Source: Amoebophrya sp. A120
Lineage: Eukaryota > Sar > Dinophyceae > Syndiniales > Amoebophryaceae
Assembly (NCBI GenBank): GCA_905178155.1
Contig: CAJINV010000001.1
Location: 6,109,860-6,173,859, forward strand
Direction: 5' to 3'
DNA: 64,000 nt
Shown piece by piece: positions 23,901 through 37,600 of the stretch; the stretch's first letter is position 1; every line of letters begins with the position of its first letter. Both the position numbers and the translations under genes were made by a program. Below the pieces are notes generated by a model that saw only the letters and a list, made by a program, of their open reading frames with translations, did not search any database and had not been told where the DNA came from.

Positions 23901-26900
23901 GTGGGCGAGATTCGGGACTATGAGATGGGGGCGATGTTTCTCAACCAGGACTGGAAAAAACTGTTGCTCTGTTTGTGCGAAGTCGTCGGCCGCACGGAGA
24001 AGGAGTTTCGGTTGGAACGTGCCCTGAAAGCCGATGAAGTGATGGAGGCCGCCAGACAATTGCACGCTATGAAAGTAGAGAAGGACGAGAGTAAGAAAGA
24101 CGGCGACCGCCCGGGAGATCTTCACGTCAAAAGCGTTAAAAAAGACAACGTAGACGAGGCCAAAAGTAGTTCGTCTGCAAACGACATCGACCTAGGCTTT
24201 CTGAGCTCTTGGATGGACCGTTCAACGAGAAAGCGGTTGGCTTGCGGGTTGCAGAAATTGTTGGCGATGCACACGAAGGAGCAGGGTGAAGCTAGTAAGA
24301 AGATTCCCGTCAAGAAAAAAATCGCGCGGGAAATTGCTGCGAAAAAGGAGAAACTGGAGTTGAAGATGAGAGAAGAACTGCAGACGCTCTTGCTGCAGCA
24401 GGACAAGGTGTTTTTGGAGGATCGTTTGAAGCACCTGAAAGTGAAAGCGCGGAAAGGTGGACTGCGTAAAAAGAAAAAGAGGGTGGTTGTTGTACGAACG
24501 GCAGAAGAGCCAGCAGATCCGCGTCGTCGCCGGGGAGGGCAGCGTGGAGGAAGTAGAAAGGCAAAAATCGCCGAGCCGCTGGTGCCCATGTCGCCCATTA
24601 TCGAGGAGGAAGGCGTCGAGGACACAACGGGACCGGCCGTCGTGGAAGCAAATGGTCACAAAGGTAGTGACAAAGCCCCAGCAGCGGACGTGGTGCAAGA
24701 TACATCAAAGGAAGAACCTGCTGCGGATTATACCGATGTTGTTCAAGAAGAAACGCATTGCGGCATTGCGCAAGATCAAGATGCTGAAACAGGGTCGCGG
24801 TCTTCGCCAGAACGCACAAATGCAGGTAAGGACATTCCAGGCGATGTCGAACAAGTCGAAAGTGTTCTTGCTCCGGAGCAAGAACAGGAAAAGGCGGTCG
24901 TTTCTCAGGAAGACCAACTCGGCGAGATAGCGCAAGCTGATGAGCAAAAAGATGAAGTGGCAGCGCAAGAATGTGTTGTCGAAACGCCTAGTGCGGAAGA
25001 GACCGCGACCGCGTGCATCCAGGAAGATGGACCCGGAGTTCCTGTAGTTGACGAGGTCCACTGCGGAGGAAGCGCGGAGGCGATGCAGGGGGAGCAACCA
25101 GCACCGGAGGAGGAGGAGACGAGTGATGTGCAAGCTGATGTAGATGAACCGAAAGACGCGGCAGAGGTCGAGGATTCGGAAAATGTAGATGAAGATGATC
25201 ACAAAGTGCAGGGCGAAGCAGGCTTGGCTTTCGACCTGCACGATGGCACCCGACGAAGCGACGGAAAAGATCAAGATTTACAAAATCAAGTCGCAGCTCT
25301 TGAGACTCCGGCTGTGGACGAGGACGAAGCCCCGCGCGCAGCAGGGGACGAGCGTCAGGACGAGCGTCAAGACGGTGCACATTGTAGGAAAGTGTCTGAA
25401 GACGAACTCGGACCAGTTTCTGCCGCAGCAGGGGAACTACCTGGCAGCGAGGCAAACAAGTGCGCCGAAAATCATGATCAAAACGGAGACGTTTCCGCAT
25501 CCGCTGATGAGAAAAATGCGGTGCAAGTCACAGATGTTCAATTGCAATTGCCGGGAGAGGACTACGAAGTCGAGGAACAATGTGCAGCTCGAGCAACTGT
25601 AGAAGACAAAAAAGAAAAAGACGCGGAAGATGTGCAAAGCACAGCCACTGAGCAGGAAAAGGAAAAAGGGCCTGTCTCATCTTCTTCGGATGAGAACGAT
25701 TCGGAGATCGTTGGGCCAGTGGACGATCCAGCCGACAAAGAGGAAAAGGCGGGATCGAACTCGAATTCTTCGACTGCACAGGAGGTCGTCGGGGCACGAC
25801 CTGATGAAGTAGCAGAAGTTCTTGCGAACACAACCGGAGGCAGAGATGCAAAACCTGTGTCCAAAGTTGCAAATGAAATCGAACATCAGGCCGATGAGCA
25901 AGATCCTATCAGTAAGACTGTTTCTGAACCGAAGCAGGAGGCCACGGATTTTCTGTTTCCTCAAGACGCGGCGGATGACAGTCAGGAAGCGCAACTGATG
26001 CTGTCCCGTCGCGAATCTGCGGGAGAGGTTTGCGGTACCTTATCCTCCGATGACGAGCGGATGAGTCTTGGTAGCGGAGATAATTTTTCGGATGGCGGAT
26101 TTGTGTCTCGATTTGGTGATCTGTACAGACTGTTCTCTCCTGTTTCCCGGCGTGATTCGGCTGCGGAGATGCAAGAAGGAGCTGCGGCGGGAGAGGAGGA
26201 GGACAGGATGAGCCTCGGCGGGCAGGAAGGAGAGGATGTACATGCCGCGAAGAAGCCCCCGGCGAAGAAGGTTGAGGAAAAAGACGAACTTGGCACTCCT
26301 GCTGTTCTTCCTGCAGAATCAGAAAAAAAAGTTATGGACATGCCCTCGTCAGATGATGTTCCGGGTTGCGAAAAAGTGGAGCATGAAGCAGAATCTAAGG
26401 ACACGGTGCTCTTGAAGACGAAACCAGAGCCCGCTCCCGAAGTAGAGGATCCGCAGGCAAAAGCCGCTCGCGTCGCGGCTAAACTGCAACAAGAGGCTTC
26501 GGAAGAGGAGCAGGCCCTTCGCGAGACCGAGATGCTGATGCAGGAACTTGCGCGGCAGCGCGCCGAGCTGGAAGCGAAGCGCACGGTGAAGCCAGTCGAG
26601 GGAACTACGTCGCCGCGGAAAGCTTGCGATGATCAAACAGAAGAGCAAAAAGGAACAGCAGCAACGCATAGCTTGGAAAAAACTGAAGACGTAGCGGGAA
26701 TAAACAACAGTGTGGCTGTAGCTTCTTTTGGCGCAGTAGAGGGAAACGGCGAAGGGTAAGCAGCTTTTTCGATCCTGATCCAGTTTCATGCTTTTATCCT
26801 TCGATTGTTCAACCTAACAGAGATGCAAACGGATCCGAATATGCACCTGAATATGAATGAAAACATCGTAGGCGACGTACATACTTACAAGTAAACTACT

Positions 26901-29900
26901 TCAGATCTTCATCTTGCACCACGTCAAGCGACAAGCAGCCTGCAGAGGAGAGTGTAGAAACTTTGGGCGAGACAGCCACAGTGCCTGCGCCAATTGAGAA
27001 GAATTCGAAAATGGATATGTGGCGTGAATTGGCCGCAAAGAGACCGGACATGGTTGCGCACATGCGAAATCTGAAGGCGTTTCGGGCTGACAAGTGCGTT
27101 GGAGCAAACAAGAACTTAGCGCAGACGAACGAGGGGGCGGAGAATCCAGAAGTAGCTGAGACGAACGGGAACGACGAAAACGAAAAGAAAACTTCGCCTC
27201 TAAGCGATCATGCGATCGCAAGTCAGGAGCTTCATGTTGGTGTCGAGAGCCAAAACGTCCAGGATCGGAACGACAGAAAAGATTATACGCAACAGCAGAT
27301 GTCACGGAACAGCCGGAAAGATTACACCCAGCAGGGGGCTCAGAGACACCAGCATATGCAGAACCAAGGCGCAGCCGCAGGCTGGTGGGCGGGTCCACAA
27401 GATTCAGCTGCCGGCGGTCATGCTGGCGGCTGGGGTGCGGCGCAACATTCCCATTCCCAGCATGGACGTGAATCGCAATGGGCACCGCAGCAAAACGACG
27501 GCAACTACAACAAAGCCTCCCCGAACAGTTCGCAACAAGGTACTATCCTAGGGGGGAATAAAAACTGGCCGGGATCGTGGGCGGCGTCACCTGCACAGCA
27601 AGATCAGTACAACCAGCAACAATCCTGGGGGACTTGGTCGGAAGCAAAGGTTAACGCAAGTGATCCAAAAAGCACCAGCTGGAAGAATAGGAACAATGGT
27701 GATTGGTGGTCGCAGGGAAATAACGGTGGTTCCTGGTCCAGCTGGGACAGTAGAAACAACCAGAATTACGGACAGAATCAGAACCAACAAAACTGGTGGT
27801 CTGCTGCTTCGGATGGGGCAAACAACTTGAAGCAGAATCAGGATCATCAGCAGAGGTGGCAATCGTCAACAAACACGGGCAGAAATCAATACCAGCAACA
27901 AAACTCCGACACATCAGCGACAGCTCCTCTAAAGCATGAACGAACTACGCAGGGAGGACAGCACATTCGCACCGGGCAGCAGGGTAGGAAGAATGATAAC
28001 CAAAAAGCTAGTACTGTTTCCAATGACGGCAAGAATGATGTGAATCCAACTCCGTCTCCGACCAGCACTGTGTCTGCACGACCCGTTCTTGCAGCTGAGG
28101 CCGAAATCGCCAAACCCGCAGTGCCGAAATTTGATTGGGCTGCGTACGCAATGAAGCGCAAGGAGCAGGTAGCGAAGGCCGGCCCCGTGAAGCTAGCTGC
28201 CGTAAACAAGGAAAGCACGCAGATGGTTCGAAAAATATACATCAACGTTGCACTCGACCCCGCCCGATACAGGTGCCGGCAGCGCCTGGTGCGGGCCCAT
28301 TTACGCCGACGCCACGCTGTCCGACTTAAGCAGGCTCGCGAAGCAGTTTACGGTGCAGCTGTCGTGGACAAAAAGCAAAACTCGATGCGCGGCCGGAGAA
28401 GCGCGGCGAGGTCTAAGTCCCGTCGAAGCTGCTGCTCAAAAGGCCGCGCTGTTGTTTCTTCTCGACGGGAAACAAGTAAGAAAGGAACAAGGAGCAAAAC
28501 CGCGCGGAAAAATCGCGGTGAAGAAGCCGCGGTGACTATGTTCGATGTTGGGAGGCCGGAGAATGAGAAAATGATGAAGAAGCAAGCCAACATGTATGGA
28601 TTTGACACGGAAAAGCCCGAACAGAAGGACAAGTTCGCGTATTTCGTGGAGAAAGTGCGGAAAGAAGAGTGGAAGGTCGCACTGGATCACGCTTTTGGCG
28701 AGAAGAAGTGGGTGCAAGTCGAAAAACCTGGACCTAAGAAGAAGGAGAAGCGTCCGGTTTGGGACCCAAAGAAAGGACGGGAGTTTTGGCGTCACGTGAC
28801 CGTACCAAATTACGAGTGGGTGGAGAAATCTACGCTGAAAAGGGATATTCCGGACCGCCGGGCGTTTGAGGTCGAGAAGCTGTTGCTCCAACTGAAGGAC
28901 GGCAAGAAGACGCTGAAAGAAGTGCTGCAGCAGAAACTGTTACAGGGGAAGAAAACGAAAGCGTCCTCTGCCTCCCGCGCTGTTTCATCTAGTGCAACCA
29001 GCGCAGCTGGGGCAGCCGCGACGACCGCTGGTGACCACGACAAGGACCGACTACACCAGTTATGCAATTGGCACATGACGCGAACCTGGCTCCAGAGTGT
29101 GCAGCGTCTGGTGTGGAACCACGTTGCGAGCGTGCGCTTAGAGCGCAATGGTACCTCCATCGAGGTTGGAGACGTGTTGCGGTACCCGGATGGCACCCTG
29201 CGGCAGGTCACGGAGCGGGATGTGGAAAAACCGAACGCGGAGAAACTTCTCCGGCTAGTCGCGTTGCCGCTGCCAGGTATAGGTAACATCAAGTGAGATC
29301 CTGATATAATAAAATATGATTCGTTGCTCATGAACACTGGCTGCACGCTTTGATACTTCTAGTCGTGAAGGAGAAGGTGAAAACGAACACGAAGGTAACA
29401 AACAGCAGAATTTTTTACTGCACTCACGCACTTCTACCTACAGGTAAGACCATTCCCGTGCTCCAGTATCCGACGAACTTAGTATCTGTCTACGAGGACT
29501 TTTTGCGGGGGGAGCTCGGTATCACCGACGGATTGAAATCCTTCGGGAAACGATACTGGGGTAAGGAGGCGGTGCACGTGAAAGGGAAGTGGCGGTATCT
29601 GTTCTACCGCCCCGTGGAGCGCGTGACGTTTCAGCTTCTTGACGGCACGGTTCCTCGTTTTGAAGATGTTGTCTCCGAAAACAGGGTGGCTCCGATGGAA
29701 AGCAAGACAGAAGATGAAACTCAAGAAACTGCTACTTTAGTACCGCCGATGGAGAAGGAGAACGACGTGGATGCCAAACTCGAAGAAACTTCCGCCCCAA
29801 TTGCTGGAAATAACTTGGCTCAGCAGAATGTTGCCGAAGATGGTAGGGGATCAACGCTCCTCGTTGGACCGGGAATGCAGAGTCTGTTGAAGAAAGCAGG

Positions 29901-30114
29901 CCCGAAGAAGTGCGCTGCAACCCCGCTGCTACTATTCGACGACGAAACTGATAATGATAATTTCGGCGGAAAGCTAGAGGACGAATCCGAAAACTCCGCC
30001 GCAGACGCCACGCAGGTAGCGCTGAAGGTGAAGTTTGAAATGAAGCGGAATCGTGCGAAAAATAGTGACTGCGCTGCCTTTTTGCGAGAACTGTGCCAAT
30101 CGTTTTCACCGTAA
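20949..30114 (+). CDS. Giant Lys/Glu-rich protein with a GW-rich low-complexity segment, function unknown
   Basis: Exons are 20949-26755, 26905-29276 and 29444-30114, giving 2949 aa; the GT-AG introns are 149 and 167 nt. The N-terminal third has basic helical segments and folded-looking blocks (WPYQHV-like and YFPRYKGQF regions, residues 400-720). Residues 770-900 are very Lys/Arg-rich (runs such as KKNIKKKKQ), as in nucleolar or RNA-binding proteins. Residues about 1215-1935 are strongly acidic and repetitive in composition. Residues about 2080-2280 are Gln/Asn/Gly-rich with many Trp (GGWGAA, SWGTWSE, GDWWSQG, GSWSSWD). The last exon holds a conserved-looking block (VLQYPTNLVSVYEDFL, GKWRYLFYRPVERV). 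I do not recognise the family; an RNA-related role is only inference from composition. Confidence 0.75.
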
Positions 30115-30820
30115 AATGTTGTAGGCTAGAACTACGAAGTACAAAAAGAAAAATTAGCGACAGCCACAGCATTCACAAATTTTGCGTACAACGACATGCG
30201 TGTTGAAATAAAAATCTTGGTCGTGTTGCACGACGACATCGATTTTGAAAAAATAGTGACCACCTGTTGGAAGTGGGCTACGATGCTCGTTTCATCATAT
30301 CATCTTCCGCTTCAAGGCATGCAACCCTTGCAAGTGAGAATCATGTTGCTTTGAGTGCTTGTTCAGTTTTGTCGTGCTAGCGCGCTCTTTGTCTTTTTAA
30401 TAAGTCAAGAAAAGGAAGTTGATAGAAAAATTGGATATGACATAATATGATGACTCAACATCAACAGCACACCGTCGTTTTCGCTCGTCACATAGGTTTC
30501 ATCGTCTTCCTGTACTCCGTTTCTTGTCGACAATTATCAAACTTTTGCGCTGATAACATCGGTGCTGTTTGTCAAAAGTGATGAACTTGACGCTGTAGGT
30601 TGCAGCATCTTGACTTGCACGAAAGTTGTAGTCGATGCTCTATTTTCGTGTACTACTAGGTAGAAGTCGACCCTGGAACAAAGTTACAGAATAAAAGAGG
30701 TGCTCTTCTTCATCTTTGGTCAATTTCTACAACCACGCATAAAAAAATCATCATGAGCCTTCACCTTCTATTGAACACCGCTGCAGGAGGCTCATAATAG
30801 GAGTGTGTGCTCGCAGCAGA
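30115..30820. other. Intergenic, nothing recognised
   Basis: AT-rich spacer of about 700 bp with no gene or repeat recognised. Confidence 0.5.
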
Positions 30821-33800
30821 ATGGGTGGTGGCCGAGGCAAGGGTGGTTTGCTAGCGCGCGGTCGGTCAAACCCGGTCGCACAAAACTCCACGCAGAGCAG
30901 CGAGGCCCAGCGTTTGCGGAAGGAAAAAGAGGAACTTGAAAAGAAGCTTCGTGATGTCACCAAGGAGCGGGACAGGTGGCTTCGAAAATACTCCACGGTA
31001 CTCTACTTCTCATGCTGTTGAAGTATTGGATTGAGTTTACTAGCTGTGTTGCCTCGACGTTCTGGAAATTTATCGAACAAGTACAAGTGTTTAAATGGTG
31101 GCTAGTACAGGTGTCTGTTGTGCGCCTGCGAGTTCCTACTTTCGATGTTCTTCAGAATCAACAATCGTCGTGCTGCAAGCAGCTTTCGACGAAATAGAAG
31201 AAGTGCAGAAAAATGCATCAATCTAATACTAGGCTGTGCCGAAAGACAAGGAGGCTGCGAAGCGATGGGGCGAGATTAAGAGCGGAGCTGGGGAGGGCGA
31301 TGCCAAGCGCAAGAACTTTTTCGAGCGCATGGAGCAACATACCGGCGGCCACGGCACAAACAGCGCACGACGGCACGACCGCGCCCCCTCCAACAGCGGT
31401 CCTATGCCCCTTATGGACCTGGAACCTCCCAGTTCCAGTATTGTGAATAATCAGAACAACAACCCCATCAACATGTTGGTTGCGGTTCCCGCGGTCAAAG
31501 GACCAGACACACGCGACATGACGGCGGAACTGCAGGAGTACTTCGAAAATCTACAGAGGGAAAAACCTGATAGAGGTGCGGCCGCCGCAGCCGTAGAAAA
31601 TTATCAAAATGCTGCAGGAGCGGGGGTAGCAGGAGCTTCATCATCCTCCAATACGACCGCTGACAACGCTGCAGGGGAGACCACGCTGGTTGCTTTCGAG
31701 AGCACTACTGCTGGTGGTCAACATCAGCCTTGCTCCAGTACTTCTTCCAGTTCTTCATCTTCTTCATCCTCCGGAGCTGCTGCAAAAAGGACTACAACCA
31801 CCAGCTACCCAAACTTCCTCGACCTCCCCAACTTATTCCGGAGCTTTCGGGATCGGGCCAGTTACGAGATGACGCAAGCGGTGAAGTTTCTCCTGCATGA
31901 GGACGAGTGCTTTTTCGGCGAAGAGTTGCCGCAGGACCGGGACGAGGAGCAGTTCCCGGGACAGTCGGGGCAAGAGCAATACGTGCACTTGCTGATCTCC
32001 TACGCGATTCTCTGTCTAGAGGGGGTTCGAGTCCACAAGTTCCAAGAAGCGGCCAACGAGGAGGAGAAGTGTACTAACGCGAATGGCGAGGGCAGTGCCG
32101 AGGCCGGCGGGGGCGTACACAGCATGCAGGGTAGTAGCCACATTTCCGCGAAGAAAATGGGCAAGAAAATGCGATCCAGCAGCCGGAAAAATCCGAGGGT
32201 GCTGAGCGGAAAGATCTCGGAAATCAACGACGAATCGCGCGGATTGACGAGCGTGATGTCCCCCGAGGACGAGGAGGAGGAGGAGGAAGCCGAGCACATG
32301 GACGTCCAGTGCCTGCTGCGGAGAGCAGGCGAGTTTCTGTACGCGGCGCAAGTCGACATGGACGAGCTGGCGGCGAATTTTCCAAAGCAGTACATGCCTC
32401 TGAACGAATTCGTCAAGCGGGTTCTGCAACCGTTCTACCTGGGTCTGCTGCTCGAAAAGAAACTTCTGCAGGACCAGATGCTCGGCCCACCCGCGGTCTT
32501 GCCGCCGGAGACCATCGAGCTGCGGAAGAACGAGCCGTTGAAGCGGGACGAGAGCGGCAATTTGCTCGTCACCGGCGTGGAGAAGTTATCGCCCTGCCGG
32601 CAGTACGTTTTGACGCGGCCCAAATTCACGCCGAAGATGATGCGCCTGCTCTGCGAGGGGTGGTTCGACTACAGCGACAGTGAGGGGGAGGAAATGAACC
32701 CGCCGCGGCAGGGCGAGAAGGAGCCCGGATCCATCATGCAGTCGATTTCGGCCTCGTCGTTCATGCAGCAAACTGCCTCACGTGGCCGACAGGGGTTCCG
32801 GGAACTCCCCTCCTGCTCCGTAAGCGGCGCACCTCCTGGAGCCGACCCATACCAAAAGAAGCGAGCTGCGGTACCGCAGAACATCCGGGAGGCGGTTTCG
32901 CAGGGGAAGCACAAAGAGGTACAGTTGCGATGCTCATGTTTTCTTTCAGCCGAATAAAGGGAGTCGGGTAAGTATGCAATTATGCTTCACCCACCCGCCA
33001 CCGCCCGTACCTTTTCTTCACAAAATAAAACAGAAACGCATCAAGAACACGGTGACCGACGGGAAGTTGCAGGCAACGAAGACCTTTCTCGGTGCGGATC
33101 GTGAGGGTGCAAGCGAGGCCCGTCATGCCATAACGGGTAAGGACGAGCGGCGACTTGGGAAGAAGATGCCGACTCTGAATGAAAACGACATGATCATCGA
33201 GCACACGGCAGGCGCGTCCCCGTCACAGGAACAAAGTGAAGACCTGGAAGACATGTTAAGCCGAATGGACCGGGATGAAATGAATATGAACCGCGAGGCC
33301 TCGTCTTCCGCCTCTGCGTCAGCCGCCGGCGGGGAGCCCCGAAGTGCGTCTGGACTGGAATTTGCCCCGGTGACGAGAAGTGCGTTAGCCAGACAAGGAT
33401 CTTCCTCGGGAATGATGCTCGTCGGCGCTTCCAGCAGCAACGTGAGCTCGGTTGCCTCCAATTCGTCCCATGGTAATCATGTCTCACATCAGCAGCCGCA
33501 GACGCAGACGCTGTCGACCAGATTTCCGGCGCAAACGGCAACGACTAGTACCATCACACACCAGGCGCACAACAAGCAGAAGTGGAGGAATAAACAGTTG
33601 AACAGAAATGAGAGTATCTTTTCAGCGCAAGCAGATTCCCCCCTTGTGCCGCCGCGGCCGCCGATGCAACTCTCCAAGAACGTGTTGGACGATGATCCGT
33701 CTTTAAGGGCGGCCGCTCCGCCCGGCGGCAACAAAAGGCCCGCTCCCGCCGGGGCTGCAGCGACGTCGTCACAAGAAGACGGAGGGGGCAGCAACGAGCA

Positions 33801-33888
33801 GGCACAGCAACAGCTGCAGCAACGGGGCGGGCCAAAGAAGCAACGGAAAATGGCTCCGAATTGGAGCAAAGTTGCGAATAAAAAGTAA
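30821..33888 (+). CDS. Hypothetical coiled-coil and low-complexity protein
   Basis: Exons are 30821-30997, 31233-32918 and 33034-33888, giving 905 aa; the introns are GT-AG. It opens with a Gly/Arg stretch (MGGGRGKGGLLARG), then a coiled coil (SSEAQRLRKEKEELEKKLRD, continuing to residue 57) that crosses into exon 2. A poly-Ser tract (about residues 225-242) and a Glu run (about 407-415) flank two helical, folded-looking blocks. One is LDLPNLFRSFRDRASYEMTQ, continuing through YVHLLISYAILCLEGVRVHK. The other is VQCLLRRAGEFLYAAQVDMD, continuing through PLNEFVKRVLQPFYLG. The C terminus is disordered, ending in Gln/Lys-rich sequence. The two helical blocks read as one domain split by an acidic insert. 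Family not recognised. Confidence 0.7.
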
Positions 33889-34622
33889 TTGTAAAAATGG
33901 AGACTGGAAAGTCCTTACTCAAGCATGTGCTACACGTTCACCTCGTGGTGGATGCATCAAGTCTAAAGTAGCAACAGCACGGCACCGTCATCTTGACGCT
34001 GGTGTGGACGTGATACCCATGAGTGCGAGTGCTCTCATGGTCAGCACAATCTCATTTGTGTGTTCGCCCTTGATGTCTCCAGTCGTGAGCTGTGGGTTTG
34101 TATTGGACAAACGGCAACCGTAACAAAAATAACTCAACGTGTTGCTTATCATCATCTTGAACTTGATCGACAGTACAAATACAATTCTTCAAACTTCGCT
34201 TCTGAGAGAGCGCAGCGGGCCGGAGCCCGTACATATCGACGCTGTGAGAACTGAAACTCAAAAAGATAAAGAAGTGCTTCGGAGTTGTACTACTTCCTGA
34301 GAAGTTGAGGGAATCGTGAGAGCATGGAGTATTGACGCAATTACTTCTGAGGGTAGACGTACTTAGTTGTCGGGCAAGCGAAACACGAAACTCCTGGACA
34401 ACAGGACACCATCAAGAGCGGAGCCTCTCCTCAAATTGTTCTTCCCAGCTGTAATTTTAGCCAAGGCTTTTTTTCGAAGTTAAGTACCACATTTTATCGT
34501 TTTGCTCGTTGTACCAAAAATTTGTTCTTGAATTCGCTTAATCTCTAAATTGCAAAAAAACAAAATGTTTCCTAGTTTTCCATGGCCAAGCAAAGCCGCG
34601 ACCTAGCGCTCTCTATTGCGTC
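33889..34622. other. Intergenic, nothing recognised
   Basis: About 730 bp, with poly-A and poly-T rich stretches close to the next start. No gene recognised. Confidence 0.5.
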
Positions 34623-37600
34623 ATGACGCTCCGCACGTCACTTGTGCTTGGCGCGTTTGTGTCGCTCATTTGCGACCCGCCCGGGGTAGTTCTTGCGAGC
34701 GGAGATGTTGCAGATCAAGCGGCAACAAGAACGACCGACACTGCGCTCCCACCTCGTGTTGAGCCAGCAGCCGTGCCTGTTCTGCCTACAACTAGGCTGA
34801 TTCCGACGATAGAAGCTCATGCCGGTGCGACAGAAGATGTAGATGGAACAACCGTAAGTTCCACAACAACTGCAAACCCGAACGCGTGGCGCAAACCGCT
34901 ATCCTGGACGATCCCTCGCGAGCAGCACCAGGAATGGGCCGCCAGGACGGGCATGCCTGCAATTTTGACGCACGAGTTTTGCTGGGAGCTGGCTGCGCAG
35001 AACAGAGAAAAGTTTGAGAGGCTGCGAAAATTAGGCGAATTGCAAAGGTCCACGCCGCTTCCAACGGGGGCGGAGCGAAGGAAGCTCGCCGCCGCGAACA
35101 GTGCAGCGCACGGCGGTCGGGCTGCTCTAGATCCGAAATGGCATGAGGAGATGCTGCGTGACGCCGAGGCGCATCGCGCCGGCGAGAAGCGGCGAATGGA
35201 GGAGCGAGACCAAGACGCATTTCGAGGAGTCCCAACCTCCTTCTCGCCAGGCCAGGAGGACGAATTCTGGCAGCCATTCGGGGATCTAGGAAAGTATTTG
35301 CCATATGCATATTGTTCGATCCAGTGTTCTTGAGAAGGAACGAAAAAAATCTGAGCGTCAGCACCATCCTAATCTCACCAGAATGGCTATAATGACCGAA
35401 AACGAATAAAAGTAAAACCGCTACCATCGAATTCTTCATCTTCAGGTATTGTGAGCAATACTCGGGAATGCATCCGTCCGCGAGGGGTATGACGTACATG
35501 GAGCGCATGCGTATGGCGAGGGGAATCATCCTTGAGACTTTGCTCGCGAAAAACCAACACGCCGAGGAGGCGGCGAGGGCGGCGGCAAAGGAAGAATTCC
35601 TTCCACAGCGAAGAAGGCTGGAAGAGGTGCGCGGAACCTTGCGAAGTCTGCGAGCAAACGAGGAGGAGAATCGGCAGCTAAAAATTGCAGAAGAAGAGGA
35701 CTCGTCTGCCAAAAAAAGTGCTGACCAGCAGAAAAAAAATCTAGAAAACGAAGAGCGCGAACTTGCCGACCTGGTGAAGCGCGAGGAGGACGCGTACATG
35801 GAAAGAGAACACCGCCCGTTTATCGGCATAAAACTCGACCCCACACCGCTGAAAGTGAAAGAGGACATGGAGAAGCGCGAAAGACAAGCAGCCCTGCAGA
35901 AACAGTGGGAGGAAAATAGGGACTCGTTTCTTCGAGGCGGCATGCGGGCTGGAGTCGATGACAAAGAAGAAAGACAAAAGAGGAAAAGGGCCGCTGCGAG
36001 GAAACAAGCAAGTGCAATAGGTATTAGCGGTGTAGTAGTAGGCGCAGCACGAGATGAAAACTTTGAGGACCTGAAAATCGGTGGCTCACAACATGCAGTG
36101 ACGGCAGGAGTGGGGGAGCAGTTGTCAGTTGGAGGTTCTTCGGCTGCACCAACAGCAGATGAAAACGAAGCGTCCGTACTTGCTGCCCTTCGGAACTGGT
36201 TCGTTGCGATCGTCTCTAACTTGCACGCAACTGTCCTTGATCTTTCCGCTATCACATCACCTAACGATGCATCATCAACACCTGCGAGAGAACAAGAAGA
36301 AAACTACAGGGACGGACTGCTCCACAAGGAAGACTGGGCTGTGAATCCCGCGGATCTGTTCACGCACACCGAGAACGCTGATGGTTTTTTTGTTCCGGCA
36401 GATCTTGACAAGCAGCTGCGGAAGCCGCACACAAGAAAGCTAGCTGCCAGAATACGGGCTGATGAAACGGAAACGAAAAATCATAAACGAAATCTACAAG
36501 AATCGGGGGCACCAGCCACAGCACATCTAAAAAAAAACGCCGAAGAACCAGTCGCTCCGCGGACGCCCGCGTCGAGCGCGTCCTCGGCACAACTGGTACC
36601 AGCCGGCGCAGCACCTTCAGCAGCTGCGTCCTCGCATGACGAAGAGCTCCCTACGTTTTCTGCTACTGGTACGTGCGTACCCAGCTTTGATCATGACCTT
36701 TTTACCGAAGATCCTCGTGAACTAGAAGCTCATGTTGACCGGCATGACAACTCGGAAAGAACCCCCGATAAAAGCACCACCCGGCGCTGCCTGCAGTCGG
36801 GCGACATCAGACAGATCGGAATTGTGAACAACATGCCAAACCAGACTTTGGTGAAGAAAATCACGGTGGGTAACGTGGTCTACAACGCGAACGAAATTCC
36901 CATCCGCAACCGCATCCCCATTCCAGAGCTGCTGAAGGACGACAACAGCAACAGCAACGACCCGCAGCTGCAGGCGGACGACAATCCGTACCTCACTTCC
37001 TTCACGCTCTACAACTTCGAGGCCAAGGCCTCCCTGGTGATGCACCAGCGCCGCGGCAGCATTTTTCTCTACGACGTGGATTCCAGCACCTACGACGACG
37101 TCCCGCGCGGGGTGGACTTCAACGAGGTGCTGCCCCCGGCGATGCGGTTCCGTTTTCACTCCTGCAAGGAAAACAACGCGTTTTGCCACGTGCAGATGTC
37201 CACGTACATCGACCAGGGCCTGGTCGTGCTGGACCGGCACCGGATGATGATCGTAAAATACCCGTGGTCCACGTTCGCCGGCGTCGACCGGGTGTACGAC
37301 AAGACGGTGGAGGACATGGTGCTCCGCATGCCGCAGCTCAGCATTTTTGGTACCATGGACATCGCGGGCGCCGGCAACCTCGGCCTGCAGTCGGCGGAAG
37401 CGGTCTTGCGGTACCAGACCCACTCCGACATGGTGTTTGTCGAGCGGATCGACGCGTTCACGCCGGGACATTCCATCGCTAACCCGGATATCCTGTGCAA
37501 AAGTATCGTACTCGTACCAACTGCAGTCATGCAAGACAATTTTTTTTTTTTAAGCTAAATAAGCATGAGAAATTCCACTTCTCATGCTGAGCTAGATTTG

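Noticed and set aside
34792-36255. 487-codon open frame on the - strand
   Set aside because: Antisense to the surface-protein gene. It is Ser/Arg/Cys-rich as expected for a shadow frame and crosses the intron.
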